Counted from the first letter of the stretch, positions 1 through 7,931 are shown. The stretch is DNA of 11,617 nucleotides from Azoarcus sp. (GCA_031282905.1 JAITCV010000180.1:1-11617); one strand, 5' to 3'. The notes: a model not told the origin generated them from the letters alone. Program-made: numbers and translations.

Positions 1-115
1 CGCCGAGGTCGATGCCCTTTTCAGCGCCCGCACCCGCATCCTCATCAGCCACCGCCCGGCAACGCTGCGCGGCTGCGACCTGGCTTTCGCGCTGGTCGAT
101 GGGCAATTGGTGTAG
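1..115 (+). CDS. ABC transporter ATP-binding protein, C-terminal fragment (partial, 5' end outside window)
   Basis: Reading from base 2, the frame gives 37 residues ending at a TAG stop at 113-115. They contain ILISHRPATLRGCD followed by a short strand and DGQLV. This is the typical end of an ABC ATPase: a beta strand, then the H-loop (switch) histidine in the 'SHR' motif, then the last strand and 'DG' turn. The H-loop His contacts the gamma-phosphate of ATP in this family. Walker A, signature and Walker B motifs lie outside the window, so the substrate, and whether the ATPase is fused to a membrane domain, cannot be told. The overlapping frame opening with ATG at 12 has no such motifs and is a shadow. 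Confidence 0.8.
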   Translation, partial: AEVDALFSARTRILISHRPATLRGCDLAFALVDGQLV

Positions 116-118
116 TGT

Positions 119-139
119 CCTATTCTTGATAGGTCTTTT
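119..139 (+). terminator. Weak hairpin with short T-rich tail after the ABC gene
   Basis: Four bases after the ABC stop codon, CCTAT (119-123) and ATAGG (129-133) can pair around a five-base loop, followed by TCTTTT. The stem is only five base pairs and the T tract is interrupted, so it would be a weak Rho-independent terminator at best. The stronger twin hairpin 20 bases further on may matter more. Confidence 0.3.
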
Positions 140-155
140 GATCAACGATAACGTC

Positions 156-206
156 TGTAGCGGGCGCATTGCATGCGCCCGCGGGCGCGCGCAGCGCGCC
201 CCTACA
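156..206. repeat. REP-like twin-hairpin palindromic element
   Basis: A 51-base element is bounded by TGTAG (156-160) and its inverse CTACA (202-206). Inside are two perfect GC-rich hairpins back to back: GCGGGCGCAT / ATGCGCCCGC (160-169 with 173-182, loop TGC) and GGGCGCGC / GCGCGCCC (183-190 with 194-201, loop GCA). Together they can form a three-way junction. This architecture, lying between the ends of two convergent genes, is what REP/BIME-type extragenic palindromes look like. Such elements are usually present in many copies and are moved by RAYT transposases, but copy number cannot be seen here. It may also help stop transcription from both sides. Confidence 0.65.
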
Positions 207-281
207 AGGCCGCACGGTTGCTATGTTTCCGGGCATTTTCATGGTTGAATTCATAAGATTCAATCAGCGTGCAGCACTACA

Positions 282-650
282 CTAATTGCCCTGATGTTTG
301 CCCAGTTTGTCTTCGAGCGTGCCCGGATCGAAGCCGACGATCAATTCTCCAGCGGCGGTCTCAATCATCGGGCGTTTGATCAGGCTGGTGTTGGCAATCA
401 GCAGCGTGATGGCTTCGTCAATGTCGTTCAGTGGCGGCTGTCCGGCCGCGATGAGTTTCCGCCAGGTGGGGCCCTTGGTATTTACCAATTTTTCCCAGCC
501 GAGTCTTGCGCTCCAGGCGCGTAGACGTTCGTCGTCCATACCTTCTTTTTTGTAGTCGTGAAAACGGTAGGCTATTCCGTGCTCATCGAACCAGTCGAAG
601 GTTTTTTTCATCGTTGAACAATTCTTGATGCCGTAGATGATGTTTTCCAT
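282..650 (-). CDS. ArsC/Spx-family protein of the YffB type
   Basis: The 122-residue product matches the YffB branch of the ArsC/Spx thioredoxin-fold family in length and motifs. It opens with IIYGIKNCSTMKK, placing the single N-terminal cysteine at residue 11, where ArsC has its arsenate-binding Cys. LVNTKGPTWRKL follows at about 55-66 and SLIKRPMIE at about 89-97; the 'KRP' arginine is the conserved late residue of the family. There is no CXXC pair as in redox-sensing Spx. The biochemical role of YffB proteins is not settled: glutathione-linked reductase activity has been suggested, and true arsenate reduction is doubtful. The ATG start has AAAGGA six bases upstream. The gene follows tex on the same strand with a 116-bp gap, so co-transcription is possible. 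There are no arsenic-resistance genes nearby. Confidence 0.92.
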   Translation of the reverse strand: MENIIYGIKNCSTMKKTFDWFDEHGIAYRFHDYKKEGMDDERLRAWSARLGWEKLVNTKGPTWRKLIAAGQPPLNDIDEAITLLIANTSLIKRPMIETAAGELIVGFDPGTLEDKLGKHQGN

Positions 651-656
651 TCGATG

Positions 657-662
657 TCCTTT
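657..662 (-). promoter_or_regulatory. Ribosome binding site of the YffB-type gene
   Basis: On the minus strand, AAAGGA precedes the ATG with six bases between. It is one of only two clear Shine-Dalgarno sequences in the window and supports the start at 650. Confidence 0.6.
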
Positions 663-766
663 TATCCCAAATCATCCGTGACATTGTCGACTTGGCCGTG
701 CCATGGCGCGGCTTGCGGCTCGTTTTTGCGTCATATCCTCACGTCGACAATGACATGGAAATGAAA

Positions 767-3109
767 TCATTTGCTGTTGCGGGCGCGGGCAAACGCGGCG
801 GCCAGCGCGCCTTCGGCGGGGCGTGAAGCGGGCGGGCAGGGAGCGGATTTGCCGCCGGGCTTGCCGCTTGCCGCAGTATTGTTGCGATGACGCTCACCAC
901 GGTTCCCGCTTTCCGGCGCGCGCGCGGGACGAACTTCATCGGTGAGCCGCATGGTGAGCGCAATGCGATTTCGCGGCAGGTCGACCTCGAGCACCTTGAC
1001 CTTGACGACCTGCCCAGCTTTCACCACATCGTGCGGGTCCTTGACATAACGGTCGGCGAGCGCCGAGATGTGCACCAGACCATCCTGGTGCACGCCAATG
1101 TCAACAAAAGCACCAAAGTTGGTGACATTGGTGACCACGCCTTCGAGTTGCATGCCAAGCTGCAAATCCTTCGGCGATTCGATGCCCTCGCGGAAAGTGG
1201 CGGTATGGAATTCGGGGCGGGGATCACGGCCCGGTTTTTCCAGTTCGACAAGGATATCCTCGACCGTGGGCAGGCCGAAACGTTCGTCGGTAAATTCGGC
1301 CGCACGGAGGGTTTTGACAAAAGCGCCATTGCCCATCAGTTCGCGCACGTTTTTCTGTACCTTGGCAAGAATGCGTTCCACCACCGGATAGGCTTCCGGG
1401 TGTACGCCCGAAGCGTCGAGCGGATTATTGCCATTGGGGATGCGCAAAAAACCAGCGGCCTGCTCGAACGTTCTGGGGCCGAGCCGGGGAACTTCCAGCA
1501 AAGCCTTGCGGTCGCGGAAAGCGCCTTTGCTGTCGCGCCAGGCGACGATGTTGGCGGCCAGCGTGGAATTGAGCCCGGAGATGCGCGCAAGCAGCGGCAC
1601 CGAGGCGGTATTCACGTCGACACCGACCGCATTGACGCAATCTTCGACCACGGCATCCAGCCCACGCGCGAGTTTTCCAGGGTTGACGTCATGCTGATAC
1701 TGGCCGACGCCAATCGACTTGGGGTCGATCTTCACCAATTCGGCGAGCGGGTCTTGCAGGCGACGGGCAATCGACACCGCGCCGCGCAGGGAAACATCCA
1801 ATTCGGGAAATTCGCGCGCGGCCAGTTCCGAGGCTGAATAAACCGATGCGCCTGCTTCCGACACCGTGACCCGGGTGAATTTCAGTTCGGGATAGCGGTT
1901 GGCGAGTTCGGCGGCGAGCGCGTCGGTTTCACGCGAGGCGGTGCCGTTGCCAATGGCGATGAGTTCGACCTTGTGACGGGCGGCGAGCACGGCGAGGGTG
2001 GCCAGCGCCCCCTCGCGGTCGCGGCGCGGCTCGAATGGGTAAATGGTGGCGGTATCGACCAGTTTGCCCGTGGCATCCACTACCGCGACTTTGACCCCGG
2101 TGCGAATGCCGGGATCGAGCCCCATCGTGGTGCGATTGCCCGCTGGCGCGGCGAGCAGCAGATCACGCAGGTTACGGGCAAAAACGTGGATGGCTTCTTC
2201 CTCGGCGCGTTCGCGCAAGGCGTTGATCAGTTCGAGCTCGAGCGCGAGCGAAATCTTCACACTCCATGCCCAGCGCACGGTTTCGGCCAGCCAGCGGTCG
2301 GCGGCTCGCCCCCGGTTGCTGATGCCGAAGCGGTGGGCAATCCGCATTTCACAGGGGTGCGCCTCACCAGGCTGCGTTTCCGTACCGTGCAGATCGAGCA
2401 CCAGCTTGAGCACGCCTTCGTTACGTCCGCGCAAGAGCGCGAGCGCGCGGTGCGAAGGCATCGTTGCAATCGGTTCGGCGAAATCGAACCAATCGCGGAA
2501 CTTCGCGCCTTCATTTTCCTTGCCCTCGATCACGGTCGAGCGCACCTCGCCCTGGTCGTTGAGAAGCTGGCGCAGGTCGCCCAGCAGTTCCGCGTCTTCA
2601 GCGAACTGCTCCATCAGGATCTGGCGCGCGCCATCAAGCACCGCGCGCGCGTCGGCAAAACCCGCTTCCGCGTTGAGGTAATCGCCCGCGGCGGTTTCAG
2701 GATCGAGGGTCGGGTCGCCAAGCAAGGCTTCGGCCAGCGGCGCAAGCCCGGCTTCACGCGCGATCTGTGCCTTGGTGCGGCGTTTGGGTTTGTAGGGCAG
2801 GTAAAGATCTTCAAGGCGCTGCTTGGTCTCCGCGTCTTCGATCTCGCCACGGAGTTCAGGACTGAGCTTGCCCTGCTCCTCGACCGAGGCCAGCACCGTG
2901 GCCCGGCGCGCTTCCAGTTCGCGCAGGTATTCCAGCCGTTCGGCCAGCGCGCGCAACTGGGTATCGTCGAGTCCGCCAGTGGCTTCCTTGCGGTAACGGG
3001 CGATAAAAGGCACGGTTGCGCCATCGTCGAGCAGTTCGACGGCGGCAATCACTTGGCGGGGATGAGCATTGAGTTCGGCGGCGATGCGATGTTCGATCGG
3101 AGGCAGCAT
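767..3109 (-). CDS. tex: Tex family S1 RNA-binding protein / transcription accessory factor
   Basis: The 780-residue product aligns over its whole length with E. coli Tex/YhgF (about 773 residues). From the chosen start, the N-terminal helical part contains TVPFIARYRKEATGGLDDTQ (32-51) and DLYLPYKPKRRT (101-112). A YqgF/RNase H-like domain begins at MGLDPGIRTGVKVAVVDATG (329-348) and continues to GNGTASRET (388-396). A helix-hairpin-helix region follows (about 490-556: NAVGVDVNTASVPLL, then VPRLGPRTFEQAAGFLRI). An S1 domain spans about 650-722 (GVVTNVTNFGAFVDIGVHQD, DGLVHIS). The tail is basic and low in complexity. Tex proteins bind nucleic acids and associate with RNA polymerase; toxin-expression phenotypes gave the name in Bordetella. 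The ATG at 3109 fits the family N-terminus. The frame extends to a TTG at 3169, but those 20 residues do not look conserved and no Shine-Dalgarno precedes the TTG. The 3109 start also has only a weak one. Confidence 0.97.
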   Translation of the reverse strand: MLPPIEHRIAAELNAHPRQVIAAVELLDDGATVPFIARYRKEATGGLDDTQLRALAERLEYLRELEARRATVLASVEEQGKLSPELRGEIEDAETKQRLEDLYLPYKPKRRTKAQIAREAGLAPLAEALLGDPTLDPETAAGDYLNAEAGFADARAVLDGARQILMEQFAEDAELLGDLRQLLNDQGEVRSTVIEGKENEGAKFRDWFDFAEPIATMPSHRALALLRGRNEGVLKLVLDLHGTETQPGEAHPCEMRIAHRFGISNRGRAADRWLAETVRWAWSVKISLALELELINALRERAEEEAIHVFARNLRDLLLAAPAGNRTTMGLDPGIRTGVKVAVVDATGKLVDTATIYPFEPRRDREGALATLAVLAARHKVELIAIGNGTASRETDALAAELANRYPELKFTRVTVSEAGASVYSASELAAREFPELDVSLRGAVSIARRLQDPLAELVKIDPKSIGVGQYQHDVNPGKLARGLDAVVEDCVNAVGVDVNTASVPLLARISGLNSTLAANIVAWRDSKGAFRDRKALLEVPRLGPRTFEQAAGFLRIPNGNNPLDASGVHPEAYPVVERILAKVQKNVRELMGNGAFVKTLRAAEFTDERFGLPTVEDILVELEKPGRDPRPEFHTATFREGIESPKDLQLGMQLEGVVTNVTNFGAFVDIGVHQDGLVHISALADRYVKDPHDVVKAGQVVKVKVLEVDLPRNRIALTMRLTDEVRPARAPESGNRGERHRNNTAASGKPGGKSAPCPPASRPAEGALAAAFARARNSK

Positions 3110-3223
3110 GGGCTTGAAGCAAGTATTGATGAAGCGGCGATGGTGCGGCAAAAAGTGGGTGACAGGCAAGGAGGAAAAACGCCTGGTTTGTCTACTTCTA
3201 CTCCAGCACTACCGCATGGACAT

Positions 3224-3232
3224 TGGTACAAT
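3224..3232 (+). promoter_or_regulatory. Candidate extended -10 promoter for the membrane/spermidine-synthase-like gene
   Basis: TGGTACAAT is an extended -10 element (TGn plus TACAAT, five of six to consensus). It lies in the divergent gap between tex and the plus-strand gene, 39 bases before the ATG, and would give a leader of about 30 bases. No good -35 is present at 16-18 bp, as is often the case for extended -10 promoters. This is pattern evidence only. Confidence 0.4.
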
Positions 3233-3271
3233 GCCGCCTTTATTTCACCAAGCGGCCGGGTTCCTTCTTCC

Positions 3272-6200
3272 ATGAAAACGTTACCATCCAAATTCGCTGG
3301 TCAGATGTTATTGATTTTATTCATCTTTTCCGGGTTTGCCGGATTGATTTATCAATCGGTGTGGTCACAGTACCTCGGCTTGACGCTGGGCCATGCCGCT
3401 TATGCGCAAACCTTGGTACTGTCGATCTTCATGGGTGGCATGGCATTGGGAGCCTGGTTCGTCAGCCGTCGCACATCCAATTGGCGCAAACTGGTCAAGG
3501 GCTACGCAATCGTCGAGTTGCTGATCGGCGTGGTTGGCTTGCTGTTTCAAGGCATATTCGAGACCTATACCCATGTTTCCCAGGAAAGCATTTTGCCTTT
3601 TCTGGACAATATTACGCTCGCCCATATTTACCAATGGTCAACCGCAGCCTTGCTGATCCTGCCGCAAAGCCTGCTGTTGGGCGCGACTTTTCCGCTGTTG
3701 AGTGCGGGTTATTTGCGCATCACGCCACAGCAGGATGGAGAAATCCTGGGCGGACTCTATTTCACCAACAGCCTGGGCGCCGCGCTGGGTGCGCTGGCGG
3801 CCACGTTCATCTTGCTGCCGGCATTAGGGCTACCCGGAACCGTCATGACGGCGGGCGCGCTGAATATCGTGGTGGGAATCGGGGCCTGGCTGGTCAGCGC
3901 CGGATTGCGCGAAGGCGTGCAGACTACTGCGTCGCCTTCCCTTTCCACCTCCGCGCCCGCGCCTTCCCCCGAACAGAACGAGGAACTACGCAACCTGACC
4001 CGCGTCATGCTGCTGGCAACCGCGATCTCGGGTGCCACTTCCTTCGTCTACGAGCTGGGCTGGGTCCGTATGTTGAACCAGGCCCTGGGCAGTTCCATTC
4101 ACAGTTTCGAACTGATGCTGACCGCCTTCATCCTGGGCTTGGCATTTGGTGGCCTGTGGATACGTCGCCGTAGCCGACAAATTGGCGATCCGATCTGTTA
4201 CGTCGGCTATGTCCAGGTACTCATGGGCATTGCCGCGCTGCTCTCCATCCCGGTTTTTGCCCAGAGTTTCCACTGGGTCGGCTGGATGATGAAGGGGCTG
4301 GCGAGCACGGAGAACGGGTATTCGCTGTTTGAACTGGGAACGGCCATCATTTCCCTGGCCGTCATGTTTCCCGCCGCTTTTTTCGCGGGCATGACCTTGC
4401 CGCTCTTCACCATGGCCTTGCTGCGCGCCGGTGCGGGTGAGCGCGCGATCGGGCGCATCTATGCCGCCAATACCCTGGGTTCCATTCTGGGGGTCATGGC
4501 CATGGTGCATATCCTGATTCCCGCCGTGGGCGTCAGGCTGGGATTGACCCTGGCCGCGCTGGTGGATGTGTTGCTGGGGCTGTATTTGCTGAGAAAATTG
4601 AGCCCGGCGCGTTTCACCCCCGGTTTTGCGATTGCCATGGCGAGCATGCTCATCGCCACGAGTGTCAGCATGTACCTGGGACAGGTCGATCCCACGGTGC
4701 AGGCCTCCGGCGTGTTCCGTACTGGCTCCGTGCATTTGAGGGGTAACAGCCAGGTTCATTTTCTCAAGGATGGAAAAACCGCCACGGTCGCAATCCATGG
4801 CGACGCCGGCAACATGGCGATTTCGACGAACGGAAAACCCGATGCCGCCATGACGGCATTCGATTCGCCCCCCACGGGCGATGAACCGACGATGATCATG
4901 CTGGGCGCCATGCCCCTGATCGCCCACCCCAATCCCAAGGACATCGCGCTCATTGGTTGGGGCTCCGGATTGAGCACGCATACGGTGTTGGGCAGCGCCA
5001 TCCCGCAAAACGTAGACACCATCGAAATCGAAAAAACCATGTACGACGCGGCTCGGGCATTCGGCGCGCGAGTCGAACGCGCATATGCTGATCCGCGTTC
5101 GCATTTGCGCATCGATGACGCACGCACCTTTTTTTCGGTCGGCGGACGTCAGTATGATGCCATTATCTCCGAACCATCCAATCCCTGGGTCAGTGGCGTC
5201 GCCAATCTGTTTACCGTGGAATTCTATCGATTCCTGAAACGCCACCTCAAAGATGACGGCATACTTGTGCAATGGTTGCACGTGTATGAAATCGACGATT
5301 CGCTGGTTGCGACCATGCTCACGGCCTTGGTGAACGAATTTCCGGATGCCGAGCTCTATATGATCAGCAATGGCGATCTGCTGATTCTCGCCCCCAAAAA
5401 CCAATTGGCGTCCTCGTTTACCCATGTCCCTTGGGATGAAAGCGTCCTGGCCAGCGAAATGGCGCGCGTGGGATTGGGGCATATGGATGAAATCCGTTTG
5501 CGCAGATTGGGCGGCAGCGAAATGATTCGCCAGTACGGGCGCTTTTTTGGCGCACCGCTGCATTCCGATTACTACCCGAATGTATCGCTCAATGCGCCCA
5601 GGACACGATTCATGAAGCGGAGCGCGAATTTTCTGCATGAATTGGTAACCAATGATTTACCCGTATTGGATATACTGGATTGCCGTGTCACCTTGGGGGC
5701 AAAGTCACAAAACAAGCTTGTTCCGTACATCGATCTCAGCGTGCGCCGGGCGCTTGCCCTGGAAGTCGTGGATACGATCCAGCATGGACGCCCCAGCACG
5801 GAGCTCCGGCAAAACCTGTCCTTGGGCACGGAACGGATCACTTACGCGCTCTCCACCACACGCCAGATTGCTGATTTCGATACGCCAGAGCAAATACGAG
5901 AATGGAGCGCCGCGCTTGCCATCCTGGCTGATCATTCGATCAGCGCATTGCCCTGGGAAGATTTGCAGGACATCTGGAATCCCGCGCCTGCCTGGTTGCC
6001 TGCCCAGACCCTGCAAACGCCGCTGGCGGCAGCCGTTCTGCGCACTTATGCCGCCACTGCGGCCCGCGACCCGCAAGCCATGTTCACGGCAGCCGAGGCG
6101 GCCTTGGCCTTGCCCGAGGCCAGTCATCTCGCTCCCCAAAGCCGGGAGCATCTGCTGACGATCGCCATGCTCGGTGCCTTGGGAAGCGGAAAGACAGCAG

Positions 6201-6385
6201 AAGTCGCGGCGCTGAACCTGCGTCATACCGACAAGATCGCGAGCAGATTCGAACACATCAGGTCTTATCTGCTGGCTTGGGCGGACAGCGGGGTAGCTGC
6301 CTGCACTGCGCGGGGGCTTTCCGCGCCGGTTGTCGAGGAAGGCGGTGCCGGGCAAGCCTCAGCGGCGGCGGGCGATGATTCTTAG
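3272..6385 (+). CDS. Fused polytopic membrane protein / spermidine-synthase-like protein
   Basis: The product has 1037 residues. Residues 11-210 and 244-440 are two homologous membrane halves of about six helices each. SGFAGLIYQSVW (20-31) matches SGATSFVYELGW (253-264), and GLYFTNSLGAALGA (161-174) matches RIYAANTLGSILGV (395-408). One further hydrophobic segment lies at about 451-468. A Rossmann-like SAM-fold domain follows: IALIGWGSGLSTHTVL (558-573, glycine-rich loop), TIEIEKTMYDAARAF (583-597, acidic ribose-binding strand end), DDAR (615-618), and YDAIISEPSNPWVSGVANLF (628-647). In classical SpeE the last motif carries the catalytic Asp (DSSDP-like); here it reads SEPSNP, so aminopropyl transfer is unproven. 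From memory, this SEPSNPW form is typical of long 'fused MFS/spermidine synthase' proteins of unknown function. Residues 711-1037 form a mostly helical tail with no recognised domain. The frame is open back to 1973, but that part is antisense to tex; the ATG at 3272 is chosen because the first membrane helix follows it. No Shine-Dalgarno is visible. Confidence 0.85.
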   Translation: MKTLPSKFAGQMLLILFIFSGFAGLIYQSVWSQYLGLTLGHAAYAQTLVLSIFMGGMALGAWFVSRRTSNWRKLVKGYAIVELLIGVVGLLFQGIFETYTHVSQESILPFLDNITLAHIYQWSTAALLILPQSLLLGATFPLLSAGYLRITPQQDGEILGGLYFTNSLGAALGALAATFILLPALGLPGTVMTAGALNIVVGIGAWLVSAGLREGVQTTASPSLSTSAPAPSPEQNEELRNLTRVMLLATAISGATSFVYELGWVRMLNQALGSSIHSFELMLTAFILGLAFGGLWIRRRSRQIGDPICYVGYVQVLMGIAALLSIPVFAQSFHWVGWMMKGLASTENGYSLFELGTAIISLAVMFPAAFFAGMTLPLFTMALLRAGAGERAIGRIYAANTLGSILGVMAMVHILIPAVGVRLGLTLAALVDVLLGLYLLRKLSPARFTPGFAIAMASMLIATSVSMYLGQVDPTVQASGVFRTGSVHLRGNSQVHFLKDGKTATVAIHGDAGNMAISTNGKPDAAMTAFDSPPTGDEPTMIMLGAMPLIAHPNPKDIALIGWGSGLSTHTVLGSAIPQNVDTIEIEKTMYDAARAFGARVERAYADPRSHLRIDDARTFFSVGGRQYDAIISEPSNPWVSGVANLFTVEFYRFLKRHLKDDGILVQWLHVYEIDDSLVATMLTALVNEFPDAELYMISNGDLLILAPKNQLASSFTHVPWDESVLASEMARVGLGHMDEIRLRRLGGSEMIRQYGRFFGAPLHSDYYPNVSLNAPRTRFMKRSANFLHELVTNDLPVLDILDCRVTLGAKSQNKLVPYIDLSVRRALALEVVDTIQHGRPSTELRQNLSLGTERITYALSTTRQIADFDTPEQIREWSAALAILADHSISALPWEDLQDIWNPAPAWLPAQTLQTPLAAAVLRTYAATAARDPQAMFTAAEAALALPEASHLAPQSREHLLTIAMLGALGSGKTAEVAALNLRHTDKIASRFEHIRSYLLAWADSGVAACTARGLSAPVVEEGGAGQASAAAGDDS

Positions 6386-7468
6386 ATCGTCGCCCACCCG
6401 GTCGACATCGCGCAATTCATAACGAATCGCCGCATCGAGATGCGTGAGCGCAGGCTGCATGGGCGCAGACAGGTCGAACATCCCACGCGCATGGTGCCCC
6501 ACCACCATTGGAGCGTAATAAAGCAACAATTCATCGACCAGATCCGCCTGGAGCAGCGCGCCATTGAGCCTCGCGCCCGCTTCGACGTGGATCTCGTTGA
6601 GTTCGAGCCTGGCGAGTTCCGTCATCAGCGCGACAAGATCGACCTTGCCATGACCATCGGGCAGGGCAAGCACGCGATGACCCAGCCTGACGAAGCGATC
6701 GATGCTGTCCGTGGCATCGTTGGCGGTGATGATCAGTATCGGCGCGCCTTGCAGAATGCGGGCGCCGGAAAGGCGTTCAAGCTCGAGCCGGGAGTCGACC
6801 ACGATACGCAGCGGCTGGCGTTCGCAAGCCGTGTCGCGGACGGTAAGCTGCGGATCGTCGGCCTCGACCGTGCCGATGCCGGTCAGGATGGCGCAGGCGC
6901 GCGCGCGCCAGCGGTGGCCATCGGCACGGGCGGCGGAACTGGTAAGCCATTGGCTCATGCCATTTTCCAACGCGGTTTTACCGTCGAGGGTCGCTGCGGT
7001 CTTGAGTCTGACCCATGGACGGCCACGGTTCATGCGCGCAATGAATCCGATATTGAGTTCGCGCGCCTCGTCGGCAAGCAGACCGAGAACGGTGTCGATG
7101 CCGTGTGCGCGCAGGCGGGCGAGCCCGCGCCCGGCAACCAAAGGGTTGGGATCTTCGAGCGCGACGACCACACGATCAATGCCCGCGTCGATCAGCGCGT
7201 CGGCACAAGGAGGCGTGCGCCCAAAGTGTGAGCAAGGTTCCAAGGTAATGTAAGCCGTCGCGCCGCGCGCGGCTTCGCCAGCTTGGCTCAAGGCAAGGAC
7301 CTCGGCATGAGGTTCGCCCGCGCGGCGATGCCAGCCTTCGCCTACGATCACGCCATCCCGCATCAGGACGCAACCCACCCGCGGATTGGGCGTCGTGGTA
7401 TTGAGTCCCTGTTCGGCGAGCGCGAGCGCCCGCGCCATCGCATCGTGGTCAACGCTCGAAAAGCTCAT
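6359..7468 (-). CDS. ribD: Bifunctional riboflavin biosynthesis deaminase/reductase RibD
   Basis: The 369-residue product carries both RibD domains. RibD deaminates the pyrimidine made by GTP cyclohydrolase II and then reduces its ribose with NADPH, two early steps of riboflavin synthesis in the cytoplasm. The deaminase half shows TTPNPRVGCVL (25-35), the zinc and catalytic HAEV (54-57) and TLEPCSHFGRTPPC (75-88), giving His54, Cys79 and Cys88 as zinc ligands. The reductase half begins near RLKTAATLDGKTA (154-166) and continues with the conserved ADDPQLTVR (203-211) and a late GARLNGALLQADLVDELLLY segment. Length fits E. coli RibD (367). The start at 7468, 13 bp after the nrdR stop, fits the family (MARALALAEQG follows within ten residues). 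A longer frame from 7525 would overlap nrdR and adds nothing conserved. The last 27 bp overlap the convergent membrane-protein gene. Tight spacing suggests transcription with nrdR. Confidence 0.96.
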   Translation of the reverse strand: MSFSSVDHDAMARALALAEQGLNTTTPNPRVGCVLMRDGVIVGEGWHRRAGEPHAEVLALSQAGEAARGATAYITLEPCSHFGRTPPCADALIDAGIDRVVVALEDPNPLVAGRGLARLRAHGIDTVLGLLADEARELNIGFIARMNRGRPWVRLKTAATLDGKTALENGMSQWLTSSAARADGHRWRARACAILTGIGTVEADDPQLTVRDTACERQPLRIVVDSRLELERLSGARILQGAPILIITANDATDSIDRFVRLGHRVLALPDGHGKVDLVALMTELARLELNEIHVEAGARLNGALLQADLVDELLLYYAPMVVGHHARGMFDLSAPMQPALTHLDAAIRYELRDVDRVGDDLRIIARRR

Positions 7469-7481
7469 GGCGCTCGAAAAG

Positions 7482-7931
7482 TCATGGCTGTACTTCACGG
7501 ATGACGGAGGAGAATTCGTCGACATCGGTGAAATTGCGATATACCGAGGCGTAGCGAATGTAGGCCACCTTGTCGAGGCGCTTCAACTCCTGCATGACCT
7601 GTTCGCCAATCTGGGCGCTGCCGATTTCGTTCTCGCCCAGCACGATCAACCGGCTTTTGATCCGCTCGATCGCGGCGTCAACCGCTTCGGTGCTGACCGG
7701 GCGTTTGCGCAACGCGAGTTCCATGCTGGCAGCGAGTTTGTTCTCGTCAAATTCGCTGCGGTGACCGTTTCTTTTGATGACATGCGGCATCTTGAGGTCG
7801 ATGCGTTCGTAAGTGGTGAAACGTTTATCGCAGTGCAGGCAGCGTCGACGACGACGCACGACATCGCCATCGTCGTTTTCGCGGGTGTCGGTGACCTGGG
7901 TATTGGGGTCACCGCAAAAAGGACATCTCAT
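7482..7931 (-). CDS. nrdR: Transcriptional repressor NrdR
   Basis: The 149-residue product is a full-length NrdR. NrdR is a nucleotide-sensing repressor that binds NrdR boxes upstream of ribonucleotide reductase operons. The N-terminal zinc ribbon has MRCPFC (Cys3, Cys6) and RRRRRCLHC (Cys31, Cys34), with RFTTYER just after. The ATP-cone domain covers about 49-139, starting HVIKRNGHRSEFDENKL and ending YIRYASVYRNFTDVDEF. No ribonucleotide reductase gene and no NrdR-box pair was noticed in this window, so its targets lie elsewhere. It sits 58 bp after glyA and 13 bp before ribD, an order common in betaproteobacteria. The ATG lacks a clear Shine-Dalgarno but is fixed by the zinc ribbon beginning at residue 3. 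Confidence 0.97.
   Translation of the reverse strand: MRCPFCGDPNTQVTDTRENDDGDVVRRRRRCLHCDKRFTTYERIDLKMPHVIKRNGHRSEFDENKLAASMELALRKRPVSTEAVDAAIERIKSRLIVLGENEIGSAQIGEQVMQELKRLDKVAYIRYASVYRNFTDVDEFSSVIREVQP

Noticed and set aside
887..1837. 316-codon plus-strand open frame
   Set aside because: Fully antisense to the S1 and HhH part of tex; the sequence has no family features and is explained by high GC.
3110..3169. TTG start giving tex 20 more residues
   Set aside because: No Shine-Dalgarno precedes the TTG, the extra residues do not resemble the Tex N-terminus, and the ATG at 3109 gives the usual length.
1973..3271. Plus-strand frame open for over 430 codons upstream of the membrane-protein ATG
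   Set aside because: It is exactly antisense to the conserved tex coding region, rich in arginine, glycine and alanine, without domain motifs. The real protein starts with a membrane helix after 3272.
3986..5638. 550-codon minus-strand open frame
   Set aside because: Antisense to the membrane/synthase gene. The product is rich in His, Gln, Arg and Gly, with no hydrophobic or domain pattern.
6173..6196. Walker A-like GALGSGKT in the C-terminal tail of the membrane/synthase protein
   Set aside because: It fits the GxxxxGKT pattern but lies between helices in an alanine-rich TPR-like stretch, with no Walker B or other NTPase motif nearby; most likely chance.
7469..7525. Upstream ATG giving ribD 19 more residues inside nrdR
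   Set aside because: The added residues are not RibD-like and lack a Shine-Dalgarno; the ATG at 7468 gives the normal family length.
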